This document shows, piece after piece, positions 1 to 8,268 of a stretch of DNA of 19,857 nucleotides. Numbering within the stretch: position 1 is the stretch's first letter; every line of letters begins with the position of its first letter. This DNA is from JBAXRT01 sp037131065 (GTDB lineage: Bacteria > Bacteroidota > Bacteroidia > Bacteroidales > FEN-979), in contig JBAXRT010000043.1 of assembly GCA_037131065.1 (NCBI GenBank), positions 1-19,857 of the forward strand, in the 5' to 3' direction. Under the pieces are notes generated by a model. The model searched no databases, was not told the DNA's origin, and saw only the letters and a list, made by a program, of their open reading frames with translations. Both the position numbers and the translations under genes were made by a program.

Positions 1-780
1 GAAATCACCCAGGAAGGAACCTCTGCCGGATGGAAGTTTTTTTACAACCATAATTCTTTGATCGCATGTAAAATGGAATCGGGTTTTTACTTTTACCACT
101 ACGATCACCAGGGTAATACCGTCGCTCTGTCCGATCGCTCCGGGAACATTGTTAAAACCTATGCCTACGATGTGTGGGGGAAAATCCTGAAGGAAACAGG
201 CAGCATTGAACAACCCTTCAAATACAGCGGCGCGTGGGGTGTGATGCATGAATACAACTACCTCTACCGGATGCCCTGCCGTTTTTACGATTCGTTTACC
301 GGAAAATTTATCCAGCGTGATCCCTCCGGATTCATGGATGGGTTTAATCTCTACCGGTATGCCGGGAATAACCCGCTTAATTTTATAGATCCAACCGGAC
401 TTGAAGAAGGAGATGGGGATGGCGATGGAAATAATGAACCCAGCCAGGAGGAAGAAAAAGCGAATTACTTTAACAACAATGAAGCTGGGCGTAGCTATCC
501 GGGGACTGAGCCGGAATTGACAATTCCCGAGTATTTTGACATGAATGCGGCAGATGAGTTGATTTGTGACATGAATCGACAAGTCAAAGGTCCTCCTGCT
601 CCTCCTTTAACTGAAGAAGAAAAAGAAGCGGAAAGAAAAAAAAATCAAGATGAGCAGGATATCAATGACTATGTAAATTACTTAAGAATGAAAAAGTATT
701 ATAAAGACCATCCTATGGAAAATCCTCTTGCTGACTTGACAGTTATGTTGGCTCCCATATCGTTAATATATGGTTATTGA
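1..780 (+). CDS. RHS/YD-repeat protein, C-terminal part with variable tail (5' end outside window)
   Basis: The reading frame is open from base 1, so the gene starts upstream; 259 residues are visible. YD-type repeats (YDHQGN, then YAYDVWGK) lead into the classic RHS core: YDSFTGKFIQRDPSG, then NLYRYAGNNP, ending in DPTGL near base 402. In RHS proteins this core closes the shell, and the segment after it is a swappable tip, often a toxin. Here the tip is about 123 residues: a Gly/Asp/Glu-rich linker, then a strongly charged segment (TEEEKEAERKKNQDEQD) and a hydrophobic end. I do not recognise a toxin fold or catalytic motif in it. Base composition becomes clearly more A+T-rich from about base 540, as expected for a displaced or recently acquired tip. 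The RHS core is certain; a toxin role is inference. Confidence 0.9.
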   Translation, partial: EITQEGTSAGWKFFYNHNSLIACKMESGFYFYHYDHQGNTVALSDRSGNIVKTYAYDVWGKILKETGSIEQPFKYSGAWGVMHEYNYLYRMPCRFYDSFTGKFIQRDPSGFMDGFNLYRYAGNNPLNFIDPTGLEEGDGDGDGNNEPSQEEEKANYFNNNEAGRSYPGTEPELTIPEYFDMNAADELICDMNRQVKGPPAPPLTEEEKEAERKKNQDEQDINDYVNYLRMKKYYKDHPMENPLADLTVMLAPISLIYGY

Positions 781-894
781 CCTTTGTATTGATAAAATGA
801 AGCAAAATCAATTCATCAGAATAGAGGCATTTAAATCATACAATCTAACTTCAGATTACTAAAAAAGAAATGCGACGAATTAATAAGCCATGCT

Positions 895-1077
895 ATGAAA
901 AAACTATTATTGATTTTTGTCTTCACTCTGAGTCTTTCTGCTTATGCCCAGCAAACCCAGGTAATTGAGTATGGATATAACGCAAGGGGTGAGTTGCACA
1001 TGATCATCCTGGATAATGACACCCTGATCAATTTCTATGATGCCTCCGGCAACCGGATCATTGAATCTCTCTTGTAA
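895..1077 (+). CDS. Small exported peptide with a single YD-like repeat
   Basis: This 60-residue ORF starts with a textbook signal peptide: MKK, a hydrophobic core, then SAYAQ with probable cleavage after residue 18. The mature part is about 42 residues and contains one YD-repeat-like stretch, with YGYNARGEL and FYDASGNRI about 20 residues apart, the spacing of RHS strands. It begins 114 bp after the RHS gene. It may be the 5' remnant of another RHS-type gene, a small partner of the upstream RHS protein, or a genuine mini-protein. It does not look like a typical RHS immunity protein, which is usually larger and cytosolic. The signal peptide and motif make a real or recently real gene likely; its function is unknown. 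Confidence 0.6.
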   Translation: MKKLLLIFVFTLSLSAYAQQTQVIEYGYNARGELHMIILDNDTLINFYDASGNRIIESLL

Positions 1078-1170
1078 TTTATTTTCGTACACAAAAATAC
1101 AATTTGAAATTACAGTTTCCTTCATTACAGAGTTGTACATTTATTGTTTCCCCTGTCAAATTCATTGATC

Positions 1171-4100
1171 ATGAAGATTCAATACAATGCAAATGAAGAA
1201 CTCGTAAAAGAGTTGCAGGAATTGAAGAAGGAACACGAGTCCTTAAAAGCGCTATACGAAAAGAACATTCAAAATCAAAAATTAGCGGAAGAGGTTCACA
1301 GGGTGAATGAACAGCGCTGGCAGTTTGCGCTTGAAGGAGCCGGGATAGGAGTATGGGATTGGAATGCAAAAACCAGCGAGGTCTTTTATTCTCATAGCTG
1401 GAAAGAAATGCTTGGATATATAGATGATGAAATCGGGAATATACTGAATGAAAGGAGAAAACGTTTGCATCCGGATGATGCGAAACAGTGCTTCAAGGAC
1501 TTGAATGAACATTTTGAAAAGAAAACGCCTTTCTATCAAAACGAACATCGGGTATTGTGTAAGGACGGAACCTATAAATGGATTCTTGATTGTGGTAAAG
1601 TAATTGAGTGGGCCAGCGACGGAAAACCACTCCGGGTTATAGGAACCCATTCAGACATTTCCAAATACAAACAAGCCGAAACTGCCCTGATAGAAAGTGT
1701 GGCCAATTTAAATGCAGTGTTTAATGCAACGGATGAATCGATTTTTCTTTTGGCTGCAGATGGGACTGTCCTTTCAATGAATCATGTCGCCAGTAAACGA
1801 CTTGGACATCCTCGTGAAGAGATTCTCGGGCGCAATTTATTTGATGTATTCCCTCCCGATATCGCTTCCGGGGGCTTACCCTTTCTTGACCGTGCAATGT
1901 TTAATGGCCAGGTTGTAGGTTATGAAGATCAGTGGAATAATCATTGGATGAACAACCATATTTTTCCGATCGTGAATGACTACGGACACCTGGTTCGTCT
2001 TGCGGTTTACAGTCAGGATATCACTGAACGCAAAAAATTGGAAGAAACCTTGAGAGAAAGTGAATCCATGTACCGATCACTATTCGAAAATATGAATGAA
2101 GGTGTTTCTCTCCATGAAGTCATTACAGATAAACATGGTCGCGTTATCGATTTCCGGTTCCTTGATACAAATGCTTCATATGAAAATCATACCGGAATGA
2201 AAACTGTTGATGTTGTTGGGAAAACAATGCGTGAAATCAAGCCTTTTGCAGATACTGAAATGATTAAACAATATGGACAAGTGGCATTTACAAGGATACC
2301 GATTTCTTTTGAATATTATTCGAAAACATTCTCCCGCTATTTACGTGTAAAGGCCATAAGTACCCAAAACAAGCGGTTTGCAACTATTTTTGAAGACATC
2401 ACGGAAAACAAGAAGGCGGCAGATTTACTTGAACGAACCCGTAAAAATTATGAAGACTTTTTTAACACTATTAATGAGTTTCTTTTTATCCTGGATGAAC
2501 AGGGAAATATAATTTACGCAAATTCTACTGTCTATGACCGTCTCGGTTATACAAAAGAAGAACTTTTTGGGAAATCAATTCTCATAGTGCATCCGGCCGA
2601 TCGACGTGATGAAGCTGGCAAAATTGTTGGTGAAATGTTAAGCGGACTTACCGAATTCTGTCCTATTCCTGTCATCACAAAATCAGGTTTCCAAATTCCG
2701 GTTGAAACAAGAGTGTCCCATGGTTATTGGGACGGCAAACCTGCTATTTTCGGAGTTACCAAGGACATTTCAAAAGTCAGGTTATCCGAAGAAAAGTTCT
2801 CGAAATTATTTCATCTCAATCCTTCCGCTTGTGGCTTAAGTGATTTGGACACCCACCAATACATTGAAGTAAACGAAGCATTTTACACTCTGTTAGGGTT
2901 TGATAAAGATGACGTGATTGGGAAAACAGCATCGGAATTAGGTATTTTAACTCCGGAAACAATAAATGAAATATTATTAAAAGCCGATAGTAATGGAAAT
3001 GTAACCAATGCAGAAGCCGATCTAATAGCTAAGAATTGCGATATCAAGCAAGTGCTGATATCAGCAGAAAATATCTATGTGCAGGATAAAAAATATCGTT
3101 TGACTGTGGTTCATGATGTTACGGAATTTAAACGGGCAGGAGAAGTATTAAAAGAAAGGGAATCTTCTCTTCTCCAGGCACAGGAAATCGCCAACTTGGG
3201 AAGTTGGGATTGGGATCTGATCACACAAAAAACCACCTGGTCTGATAATTATTTCACCATTCTTGGAATACAGCCATCTGCCGCAGAACCAAGTTTCGGG
3301 TTTTTCAGAAAAATGGTTCACCCGGATGATGTTCATATTCTTGACGAAACACATGACACCATTTTAAAGAATAAACTTCCTGAAAGTTTTGAATTACGGA
3401 TCATTCACCCGGATGGAATGATTAAAACAATCCAGAACAACCTTCTTCCTGTTGTAATAGATGATCAGGTAGTTAAACTGAAAGGGGTAATCATTGATAT
3501 CACCAAACGCAAACAAGCTGAAGAGGAAATTACGCATATAAACGAACAGCTGTTAAAGATAAATGCTGAAAAAGATAAATTCTTTTCAATCATTGCCCAC
3601 GACCTGCGAAGTCCTTTCAATGTTTTTCTGGGTTTTACAAAACTGTTAGCGAACGAATTGACTTCATTTACCGAGGATGAAACCCGGAAAATTGCACTCT
3701 CACTAAGAAATTCTGCTACAAATCTTTATAGTCTTCTCGAAAATCTATTGGAATGGTCAAGAATCCAGCAGGGATTAATCCCCTTCAATCAAGAGGTGAT
3801 TTGTTTGCAGCCCGTCATTATCGAAAGTTCAGCAATAATTATGTATGCATGTCGAAAGAAGGGAATTGAATTTACATATGATATACCTGATAACCTGAAT
3901 GTTTTTACCGATATTAACATGCTCAGGACAGTTATGAGGAACCTCTTTTCCAATGCTGTAAAGTTCACTCCCAGAGGCGGAAATATCAAAGTTGCCGCCC
4001 GTGATACGAAAAACGGCATGGTTGAAATTTATATAAAAGATACAGGTATTGGAATGAGCCCGTTACTGATTAATGATTTATTTCGCCTTGATACTCAAAC

Positions 4101-4677
4101 GTACCGTAATGGCACCGATGGTGAACCAAGCACAGGATTGGGTTTGGTAATGTGCAAAGATTTTATTGAAAAGCAAGGAGGAAATATTTGGGCAGAGAGT
4201 GAAGAGGGGAAAGGCTCAATATTTTACTTTACTATCCCACACAAAGTTGAAAACGGACAAATAAACGTCATAAAAAATATCACATCGGATGCTGTGGAAG
4301 ACAATCAGATTAAAAACCTGAAAATATTGATTGCCGAAGACGATGAGACATCGGAAATGTTAATTGTATTGGCAGTGAAACGGTTTAGTAAAACAGTTTT
4401 AAAGGTAAAAACCGGAGATGATGCTGTTGAAACTTGCCGCAATAACCCTGACATCGATTTGGTTCTGATGGATATTAATTTACTCAAAATGGATGGTTAT
4501 GAGGCAACCAGACAAATTCGACAATTTAATAAGGAGGTGGTTATTATTGCACAAACAGCCTATGTGCTTTCAGAAGACAAAGAAAGGGCTATAGAGGCAG
4601 GATGTAATGACTACATCTCAAAACCATACAGCATAGCTTTATTGATTAAGTTAATAGAAAAGCATTTCAAAAATTAA
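1171..4677 (+). CDS. Multi-PAS hybrid sensor histidine kinase with C-terminal receiver
   Basis: Soluble hybrid two-component kinase, 1168 residues from the ATG at 1171. The open frame extends to a TTG at 1144, but the ATG gives a natural N-terminus (MKIQYNANEEL). Order of parts: a short coiled coil (residues about 5-45); six PAS domains (about 50-170, 175-295, 300-415, 425-545, 550-665, 670-790), several with PAC tails such as GTHSDISKYKQAE; HisKA with phospho-acceptor His810 (FFSIIAHDLRSPF); HATPase with N box (NLFSNAVKFTP), G1 box (DTGIGMSP) and G2 box (GLGLVMCKDF); and a receiver with EDDE, phospho-acceptor Asp1101 (LMDINL), Thr1129 and Lys1151. No transmembrane segment or DNA-binding domain is visible, so it should sense a cytoplasmic signal and relay phosphate to an unseen partner. 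Whether any PAS binds haem, flavin or another ligand cannot be read from sequence alone. The gene is visibly more A+T-rich than the operon that follows. Confidence 0.95.
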   Translation: MKIQYNANEELVKELQELKKEHESLKALYEKNIQNQKLAEEVHRVNEQRWQFALEGAGIGVWDWNAKTSEVFYSHSWKEMLGYIDDEIGNILNERRKRLHPDDAKQCFKDLNEHFEKKTPFYQNEHRVLCKDGTYKWILDCGKVIEWASDGKPLRVIGTHSDISKYKQAETALIESVANLNAVFNATDESIFLLAADGTVLSMNHVASKRLGHPREEILGRNLFDVFPPDIASGGLPFLDRAMFNGQVVGYEDQWNNHWMNNHIFPIVNDYGHLVRLAVYSQDITERKKLEETLRESESMYRSLFENMNEGVSLHEVITDKHGRVIDFRFLDTNASYENHTGMKTVDVVGKTMREIKPFADTEMIKQYGQVAFTRIPISFEYYSKTFSRYLRVKAISTQNKRFATIFEDITENKKAADLLERTRKNYEDFFNTINEFLFILDEQGNIIYANSTVYDRLGYTKEELFGKSILIVHPADRRDEAGKIVGEMLSGLTEFCPIPVITKSGFQIPVETRVSHGYWDGKPAIFGVTKDISKVRLSEEKFSKLFHLNPSACGLSDLDTHQYIEVNEAFYTLLGFDKDDVIGKTASELGILTPETINEILLKADSNGNVTNAEADLIAKNCDIKQVLISAENIYVQDKKYRLTVVHDVTEFKRAGEVLKERESSLLQAQEIANLGSWDWDLITQKTTWSDNYFTILGIQPSAAEPSFGFFRKMVHPDDVHILDETHDTILKNKLPESFELRIIHPDGMIKTIQNNLLPVVIDDQVVKLKGVIIDITKRKQAEEEITHINEQLLKINAEKDKFFSIIAHDLRSPFNVFLGFTKLLANELTSFTEDETRKIALSLRNSATNLYSLLENLLEWSRIQQGLIPFNQEVICLQPVIIESSAIIMYACRKKGIEFTYDIPDNLNVFTDINMLRTVMRNLFSNAVKFTPRGGNIKVAARDTKNGMVEIYIKDTGIGMSPLLINDLFRLDTQTYRNGTDGEPSTGLGLVMCKDFIEKQGGNIWAESEEGKGSIFYFTIPHKVENGQINVIKNITSDAVEDNQIKNLKILIAEDDETSEMLIVLAVKRFSKTVLKVKTGDDAVETCRNNPDIDLVLMDINLLKMDGYEATRQIRQFNKEVVIIAQTAYVLSEDKERAIEAGCNDYISKPYSIALLIKLIEKHFKN

Positions 4678-4692
4678 ATTTTTTTTTCACCG

Positions 4693-4725
4693 TTTGATTG
4701 TTTATAATAAATGTAAATATCTTTA
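4693..4725 (+). promoter_or_regulatory. Candidate Bacteroidota-type promoter for the hydrogenase-like operon
   Basis: A -33-like TTTG (4693-4696) is separated by 21 nt from a -7-like TATCTTTA (4718-4725), seven of eight positions matching the TAnnTTTG consensus of the primary Bacteroidota sigma factor. It would give a leader of roughly 30 nt before the ATG at 4765. It lies just after a T-rich stretch (4679-4687) that follows the kinase gene, which supports a transcription-unit boundary here. This is a consensus match only. Confidence 0.4.
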
Positions 4726-4764
4726 TCAGGTTCCACGGCTATTGCCTTACTTTGCAAACCGAAA

Positions 4765-6741
4765 ATGGGCCAGTATTTAATAGTTGCACCGGTACTCCTC
4801 TCTTTTTTAATTCTGATAATTCCCGAAAGAATAAGGCATCCTTACGCTCTATTGTTAACCATTTTCACTGGAATTCTCACCTCCGTGCCATCCGTAAGGA
4901 TGATTTTTTCACCGGATACGGAAACGCTTATCCTCCGGGGGCCGTTCGGACAGATCGACCTTGTAATTGACGGTTTAAGCGGGTTCTTTATCCTGGTCAC
5001 CAATTTTACCATGCTCACCGGGGTCCTTTTTGCAGGGAGCTACCTCAAGATTTACAGGGATAAGAAAAACCAGGCCCAGTTTGCACTTCACTATTTCAGT
5101 TTTACCTGGCTTCACCTCTCGATGCTTGGGGTCCTGATGCTTCGCGACGGTCTCTCTTTCCTCATCGCCTGGGAACTGATGGCAGTCTCTTCCTTCATGC
5201 TTATCCTTTTTGAAGCCGAAAAACGGGCAACGCTTAAAACAGCTGTCAATTACTTGATCCAGATGCATATCGGGCTTATGATCCTGGTATTTGCCTTTCT
5301 GATCTGCGAAGCGGCTACCGGTGAAATGAGTTTTGATGCACTTCAAAACTATTTTTCAAAGAATAACAATGCCGGTCTCTTCCTCTTGTTTTTTGCAGGG
5401 TTCGCCATAAAAGCCGGTTTCATCCCTTTCCATACCTGGCTCCCGGAAGCCCATCCTGCCGCACCCACTCATGTTTCCGCTGTCATGTCGGGGGTCATGA
5501 TCAAGATGGGTATTTATGGGATCATCCGTGTTATTACCTATCTTCAGGCAGATCTCTATCTGATCGGGTGGATCCTGCTGGTCGTCTCGTCAATCTCCGG
5601 TGTGCTTGGGGTGATGATGGCGACTGTGCAGAAAGACATGAAAAGATTACTTGCCTACTCAAGCATTGAGAACATAGGGATCATCGGAATGGGAATTGGT
5701 CTCGGGACGATGGGACTTGGGTTGCACAACCCGGTACTGGCGTTGCTCGGTTTTACAGGAGGGCTACTCCATGTTTTGAATCACTCCCTTTTCAAATCAC
5801 TCATGTTTTACGGTACCGGAGTCGTTTACAGGTTTTATCATACACGCAACATGGAACAACTCGGCGGAGTGATCCATAAGTTACCCCAGACAGCGGTTCT
5901 TTACCTGACCGGCGCAGCGGCCATCTGCGGCCTTCCCCCGCTGAACGGATTTATCTCGGAATTTCTGATCTATCTTGGACTCATCAAAGGATTATCAGCA
6001 GGAAGCGCTTACCAGGCCATCACCATCATCCTGGCCATCGTTTCACTTGTTCTTATCGGCGGGCTTGCCATTTTTTGCTTTACAAGGGTGTTCGGGATGG
6101 TCTTCCTGGGAGCTCCCAGGATGAAGCACGACCTGCAGGATGCTTCAGATAAAAGAGGACTGCTTTTCCCGCAATACCTTATTTTATTGCTGATTCTTCT
6201 GATCGGATTTTTCCCGCTCCTTTTTATTAGACCTATCACGGATATGATAACCGGCCAGTTTCATCTGGTACCTGGTGTCGGATTGACTGACATATCAGGA
6301 ATGTTCATGAAAATTTCGCTGCTTTGCGGGATCCTTGTACTGCTTGTAGTTGCTGTTTACCTGGCCGGCCGGTTCATGTTAAGGAAAAGGACAGTAACCC
6401 AAGGACCAACCTGGGGTTGCGGGTATACCGCCGGCAGTGCCCGGCAGCAGTATACTGCGACCTCATACGCTGCCAATTTTGGTGAACTGGCCAACCCGGT
6501 CCTGAATTCTAAGGATCAGTTCACAGCCATCGGTGAGGAGGAGGTTTTTCCCGGTGAGCGTTCCTATGAACATCATCCGCAGGATCTGTTCCGGAAGGGA
6601 CTGAACCGGTTTGCCGACTTTAACATGCTGGTCCTGAAAAAACTTGCAAGGCTGCAAACAGGAAATATCCGGCATTATATTCTCTATGCCTTCGTTTTCA
6701 TCCTTGTTATCTTCATTTTGCTCTATCTGAAAATATTATGA
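4765..6741 (+). CDS. hyfB: HyfB/NuoL-like antiporter subunit of an Ehr-type (hydrogenase-related) membrane complex
   Basis: A 658-residue polytopic membrane protein of the NuoL/MrpA-D family, closest in style to HyfB, the first gene of group 4 hydrogenase-like operons. These subunits form ion-translocating modules of the membrane arm. Key residues are present: Glu137 in LIAWELM (equivalent to the TM5 glutamate of NuoM), Lys216 in FAIKAGFIPFHTW, the PEAHPAAPTHVSA loop, Lys247 in GVMIKMG, Lys293 after the broken helix, and Glu399 in NGFISEF, near the TM12 glutamate position. The C-terminus has the HyfB-like WGCGY and QYTATSYA segments, then a soluble stretch and a final transmembrane helix near residues 640-658. 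It is the first gene of the cluster and overlaps the next by 4 nt (ATGA). Nothing suggests loss of pumping. HyfB versus plain NuoL is judged from gene order and the C-terminus. Confidence 0.9.
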   Translation: MGQYLIVAPVLLSFLILIIPERIRHPYALLLTIFTGILTSVPSVRMIFSPDTETLILRGPFGQIDLVIDGLSGFFILVTNFTMLTGVLFAGSYLKIYRDKKNQAQFALHYFSFTWLHLSMLGVLMLRDGLSFLIAWELMAVSSFMLILFEAEKRATLKTAVNYLIQMHIGLMILVFAFLICEAATGEMSFDALQNYFSKNNNAGLFLLFFAGFAIKAGFIPFHTWLPEAHPAAPTHVSAVMSGVMIKMGIYGIIRVITYLQADLYLIGWILLVVSSISGVLGVMMATVQKDMKRLLAYSSIENIGIIGMGIGLGTMGLGLHNPVLALLGFTGGLLHVLNHSLFKSLMFYGTGVVYRFYHTRNMEQLGGVIHKLPQTAVLYLTGAAAICGLPPLNGFISEFLIYLGLIKGLSAGSAYQAITIILAIVSLVLIGGLAIFCFTRVFGMVFLGAPRMKHDLQDASDKRGLLFPQYLILLLILLIGFFPLLFIRPITDMITGQFHLVPGVGLTDISGMFMKISLLCGILVLLVVAVYLAGRFMLRKRTVTQGPTWGCGYTAGSARQQYTATSYAANFGELANPVLNSKDQFTAIGEEEVFPGERSYEHHPQDLFRKGLNRFADFNMLVLKKLARLQTGNIRHYILYAFVFILVIFILLYLKIL

Positions 6742-7649
6742 CCGTCCTTCTTCTTTCAGTGGTGACTGCTGTTTTTTTTCCCGGTTTGATCGTCAGGGTG
6801 AAAAGTATCCTCAGCGGAAGAAAAGGGCCCGGAATCCTGCAACCATGGAAAAACATCTGGTTACTTCTCCGCAAAGGCAGTGTGATCAGCAACGTTACAA
6901 GCTTTATCTTTCCGATTGCCCCGGTTGTATACCTCTGTACGGTTTTATGTGCGATCCTCCTGCTGCCTTTTCCCGGCCGACCCTCCTTTTTAAGTTTTGA
7001 GGCCGATTTTGTGTTTTTCGCCTACCTGCTTGCCCTGGGAAAATTTCTTTTCATCCTCAATGCACTCGATACAGGGAGCAGCTTTGAAGGCATGGGAGCG
7101 AACCGTGAAGCACTCTATTCCATGCTGGCAGAGCCTGCCTTCTTCATCCTTTTCGGGACCCTTGCCCTACTGACCGGAAACACCTCTTTCGCAGGAATGT
7201 TTTCAAATCTTCAGACCGGGGGAGCCTCCACTGCGGTGATCATGATCATTGCTGTTTACCTGCTGGTCCAGATTGCGATGATCGAGAACAGCCGAATGCC
7301 TGTGGATGATCCGAAGACCCACCTGGAACTGACCATGATCCATGAGGTCATGATCCTTGACCACAGCGGGTTCAATCTGGCCCTGATTCAGGCCGGCACG
7401 ATCTTCAAGTTTGCCATGTACGGCACCCTCATTGCAAATTGTCTTATTCCGCCGGGCATGGGTTTAGCCTGGCAGATCTTATCTTTCTTTGGGATCCAGG
7501 CAGGGTTTGCAGTATCGATCGGGATCCTGGAATCGTTCCGGGCCAGAAAGAAACTGGCCAAGAACCCGCAATTTATTGTTACACTCAGTTCCATTGCGCT
7601 GATAGCTTTTGTGCTTGCCTTATTGATCACCTTTAAACTGATTCCATGA
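6738..7649 (+). CDS. hyfC: HyfC/NuoH-like membrane subunit
   Basis: This 303-residue membrane protein is of the NuoH/HycD/HyfC family, which anchors the peripheral arm and joins the electron-transfer site to the ion channels. An N-terminal helix is followed by the signature SGRKGPGILQPW and the basic loop LLRKG. The family motif IENSRMPVDDPKTHLEL starts near residue 182 and carries Glu183, Arg186, Asp190, Asp191 and Glu197, with Glu203 shortly after; these acidic residues line the E-channel in relatives. About eight transmembrane helices are apparent. It starts within the stop codon of hyfB and is followed after 1 nt by hyfE, so translation is probably coupled. All conserved charged residues of the loop appear intact, in contrast to the cluster-binding subunits encoded downstream. 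Confidence 0.92.
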   Translation: MTVLLLSVVTAVFFPGLIVRVKSILSGRKGPGILQPWKNIWLLLRKGSVISNVTSFIFPIAPVVYLCTVLCAILLLPFPGRPSFLSFEADFVFFAYLLALGKFLFILNALDTGSSFEGMGANREALYSMLAEPAFFILFGTLALLTGNTSFAGMFSNLQTGGASTAVIMIIAVYLLVQIAMIENSRMPVDDPKTHLELTMIHEVMILDHSGFNLALIQAGTIFKFAMYGTLIANCLIPPGMGLAWQILSFFGIQAGFAVSIGILESFRARKKLAKNPQFIVTLSSIALIAFVLALLITFKLIP

Positions 7650-7650
7650 G

Positions 7651-8268
7651 ATGAGTATCCTGCTGGTCATATTATTTTCGATCACCCTGATCTATCTCAG
7701 CATCACGGAGCGGTTCCTTATTTATGCAACGCTTATCGGGGTCCAGGGACTCATCCTTTTCGCGCTTTCATTGCTTGAACTTCACAAGATCACCTTGGGA
7801 ACCCTGCTTTTTGTGGCAATCGAAACACTTGTGTTTAAAGTTATTGTTGTTCCTTATATGTTAAGGCGGATCATTAAGAAAACAGGCCTGGTCAAGGTCT
7901 CGGAACACGCCATGCCGGGCTTTTATTCCCTGCTCTTTGTGACGCTCGGACTGCTGCTCAGCATCATTGTTTCGCTCTCGCTTAAAACTCAGACCGACAC
8001 GCTGATCTATTTCATCGTATCATTCTTTGCGATCTATACAGGACTCTTCCTGATCATTTCACATATCAGAATTTTCGCTCACCTGATCGGATTCCTGGTG
8101 ATCGAAAATGCAGTATTGCTCCTCTCCCTTGCCATCGGCAGCGAGATGCCGATGCTGATCAACATCGGAATCCTGCTCGATATTTTTGTCAGCGTGCTGA
8201 TCCTCGGCATTTTTGTGATGCGGCTCAAGCAACATACTCATGAACTAACCCTGCTTAAAGATGACTGA
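7651..8268 (+). CDS. hyfE: HyfE-like small membrane subunit
   Basis: A 205-residue, highly hydrophobic protein with about six predicted transmembrane helices and a basic cytoplasmic loop (MLRRIIKKTGLVKV, near residues 70-83). Length and position between the NuoH-like and NuoN-like genes match HyfE of hydrogenase-4 operons (HycP in mycobacterial loci), related to NuoK/MnhC-type subunits of the membrane arm. It begins 1 nt after the hyfC stop and overlaps the next gene by 8 nt. The sequence alone is poorly distinctive, so the assignment rests on length, topology and strict gene order. Confidence 0.85.
   Translation: MSILLVILFSITLIYLSITERFLIYATLIGVQGLILFALSLLELHKITLGTLLFVAIETLVFKVIVVPYMLRRIIKKTGLVKVSEHAMPGFYSLLFVTLGLLLSIIVSLSLKTQTDTLIYFIVSFFAIYTGLFLIISHIRIFAHLIGFLVIENAVLLLSLAIGSEMPMLINIGILLDIFVSVLILGIFVMRLKQHTHELTLLKDD

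Noticed and set aside
1136..1143. TACATTTA as a promoter -7 element for the PAS kinase
   Set aside because: It fits TAnnTTTG at seven of eight positions, but no TTTG lies at the right spacing upstream (the nearest is about 29 nt away).
4679..4687. T-run after the kinase gene as an intrinsic terminator
   Set aside because: Nine T are present, but no G+C-rich stem precedes them; only a weak A/T pairing is possible.
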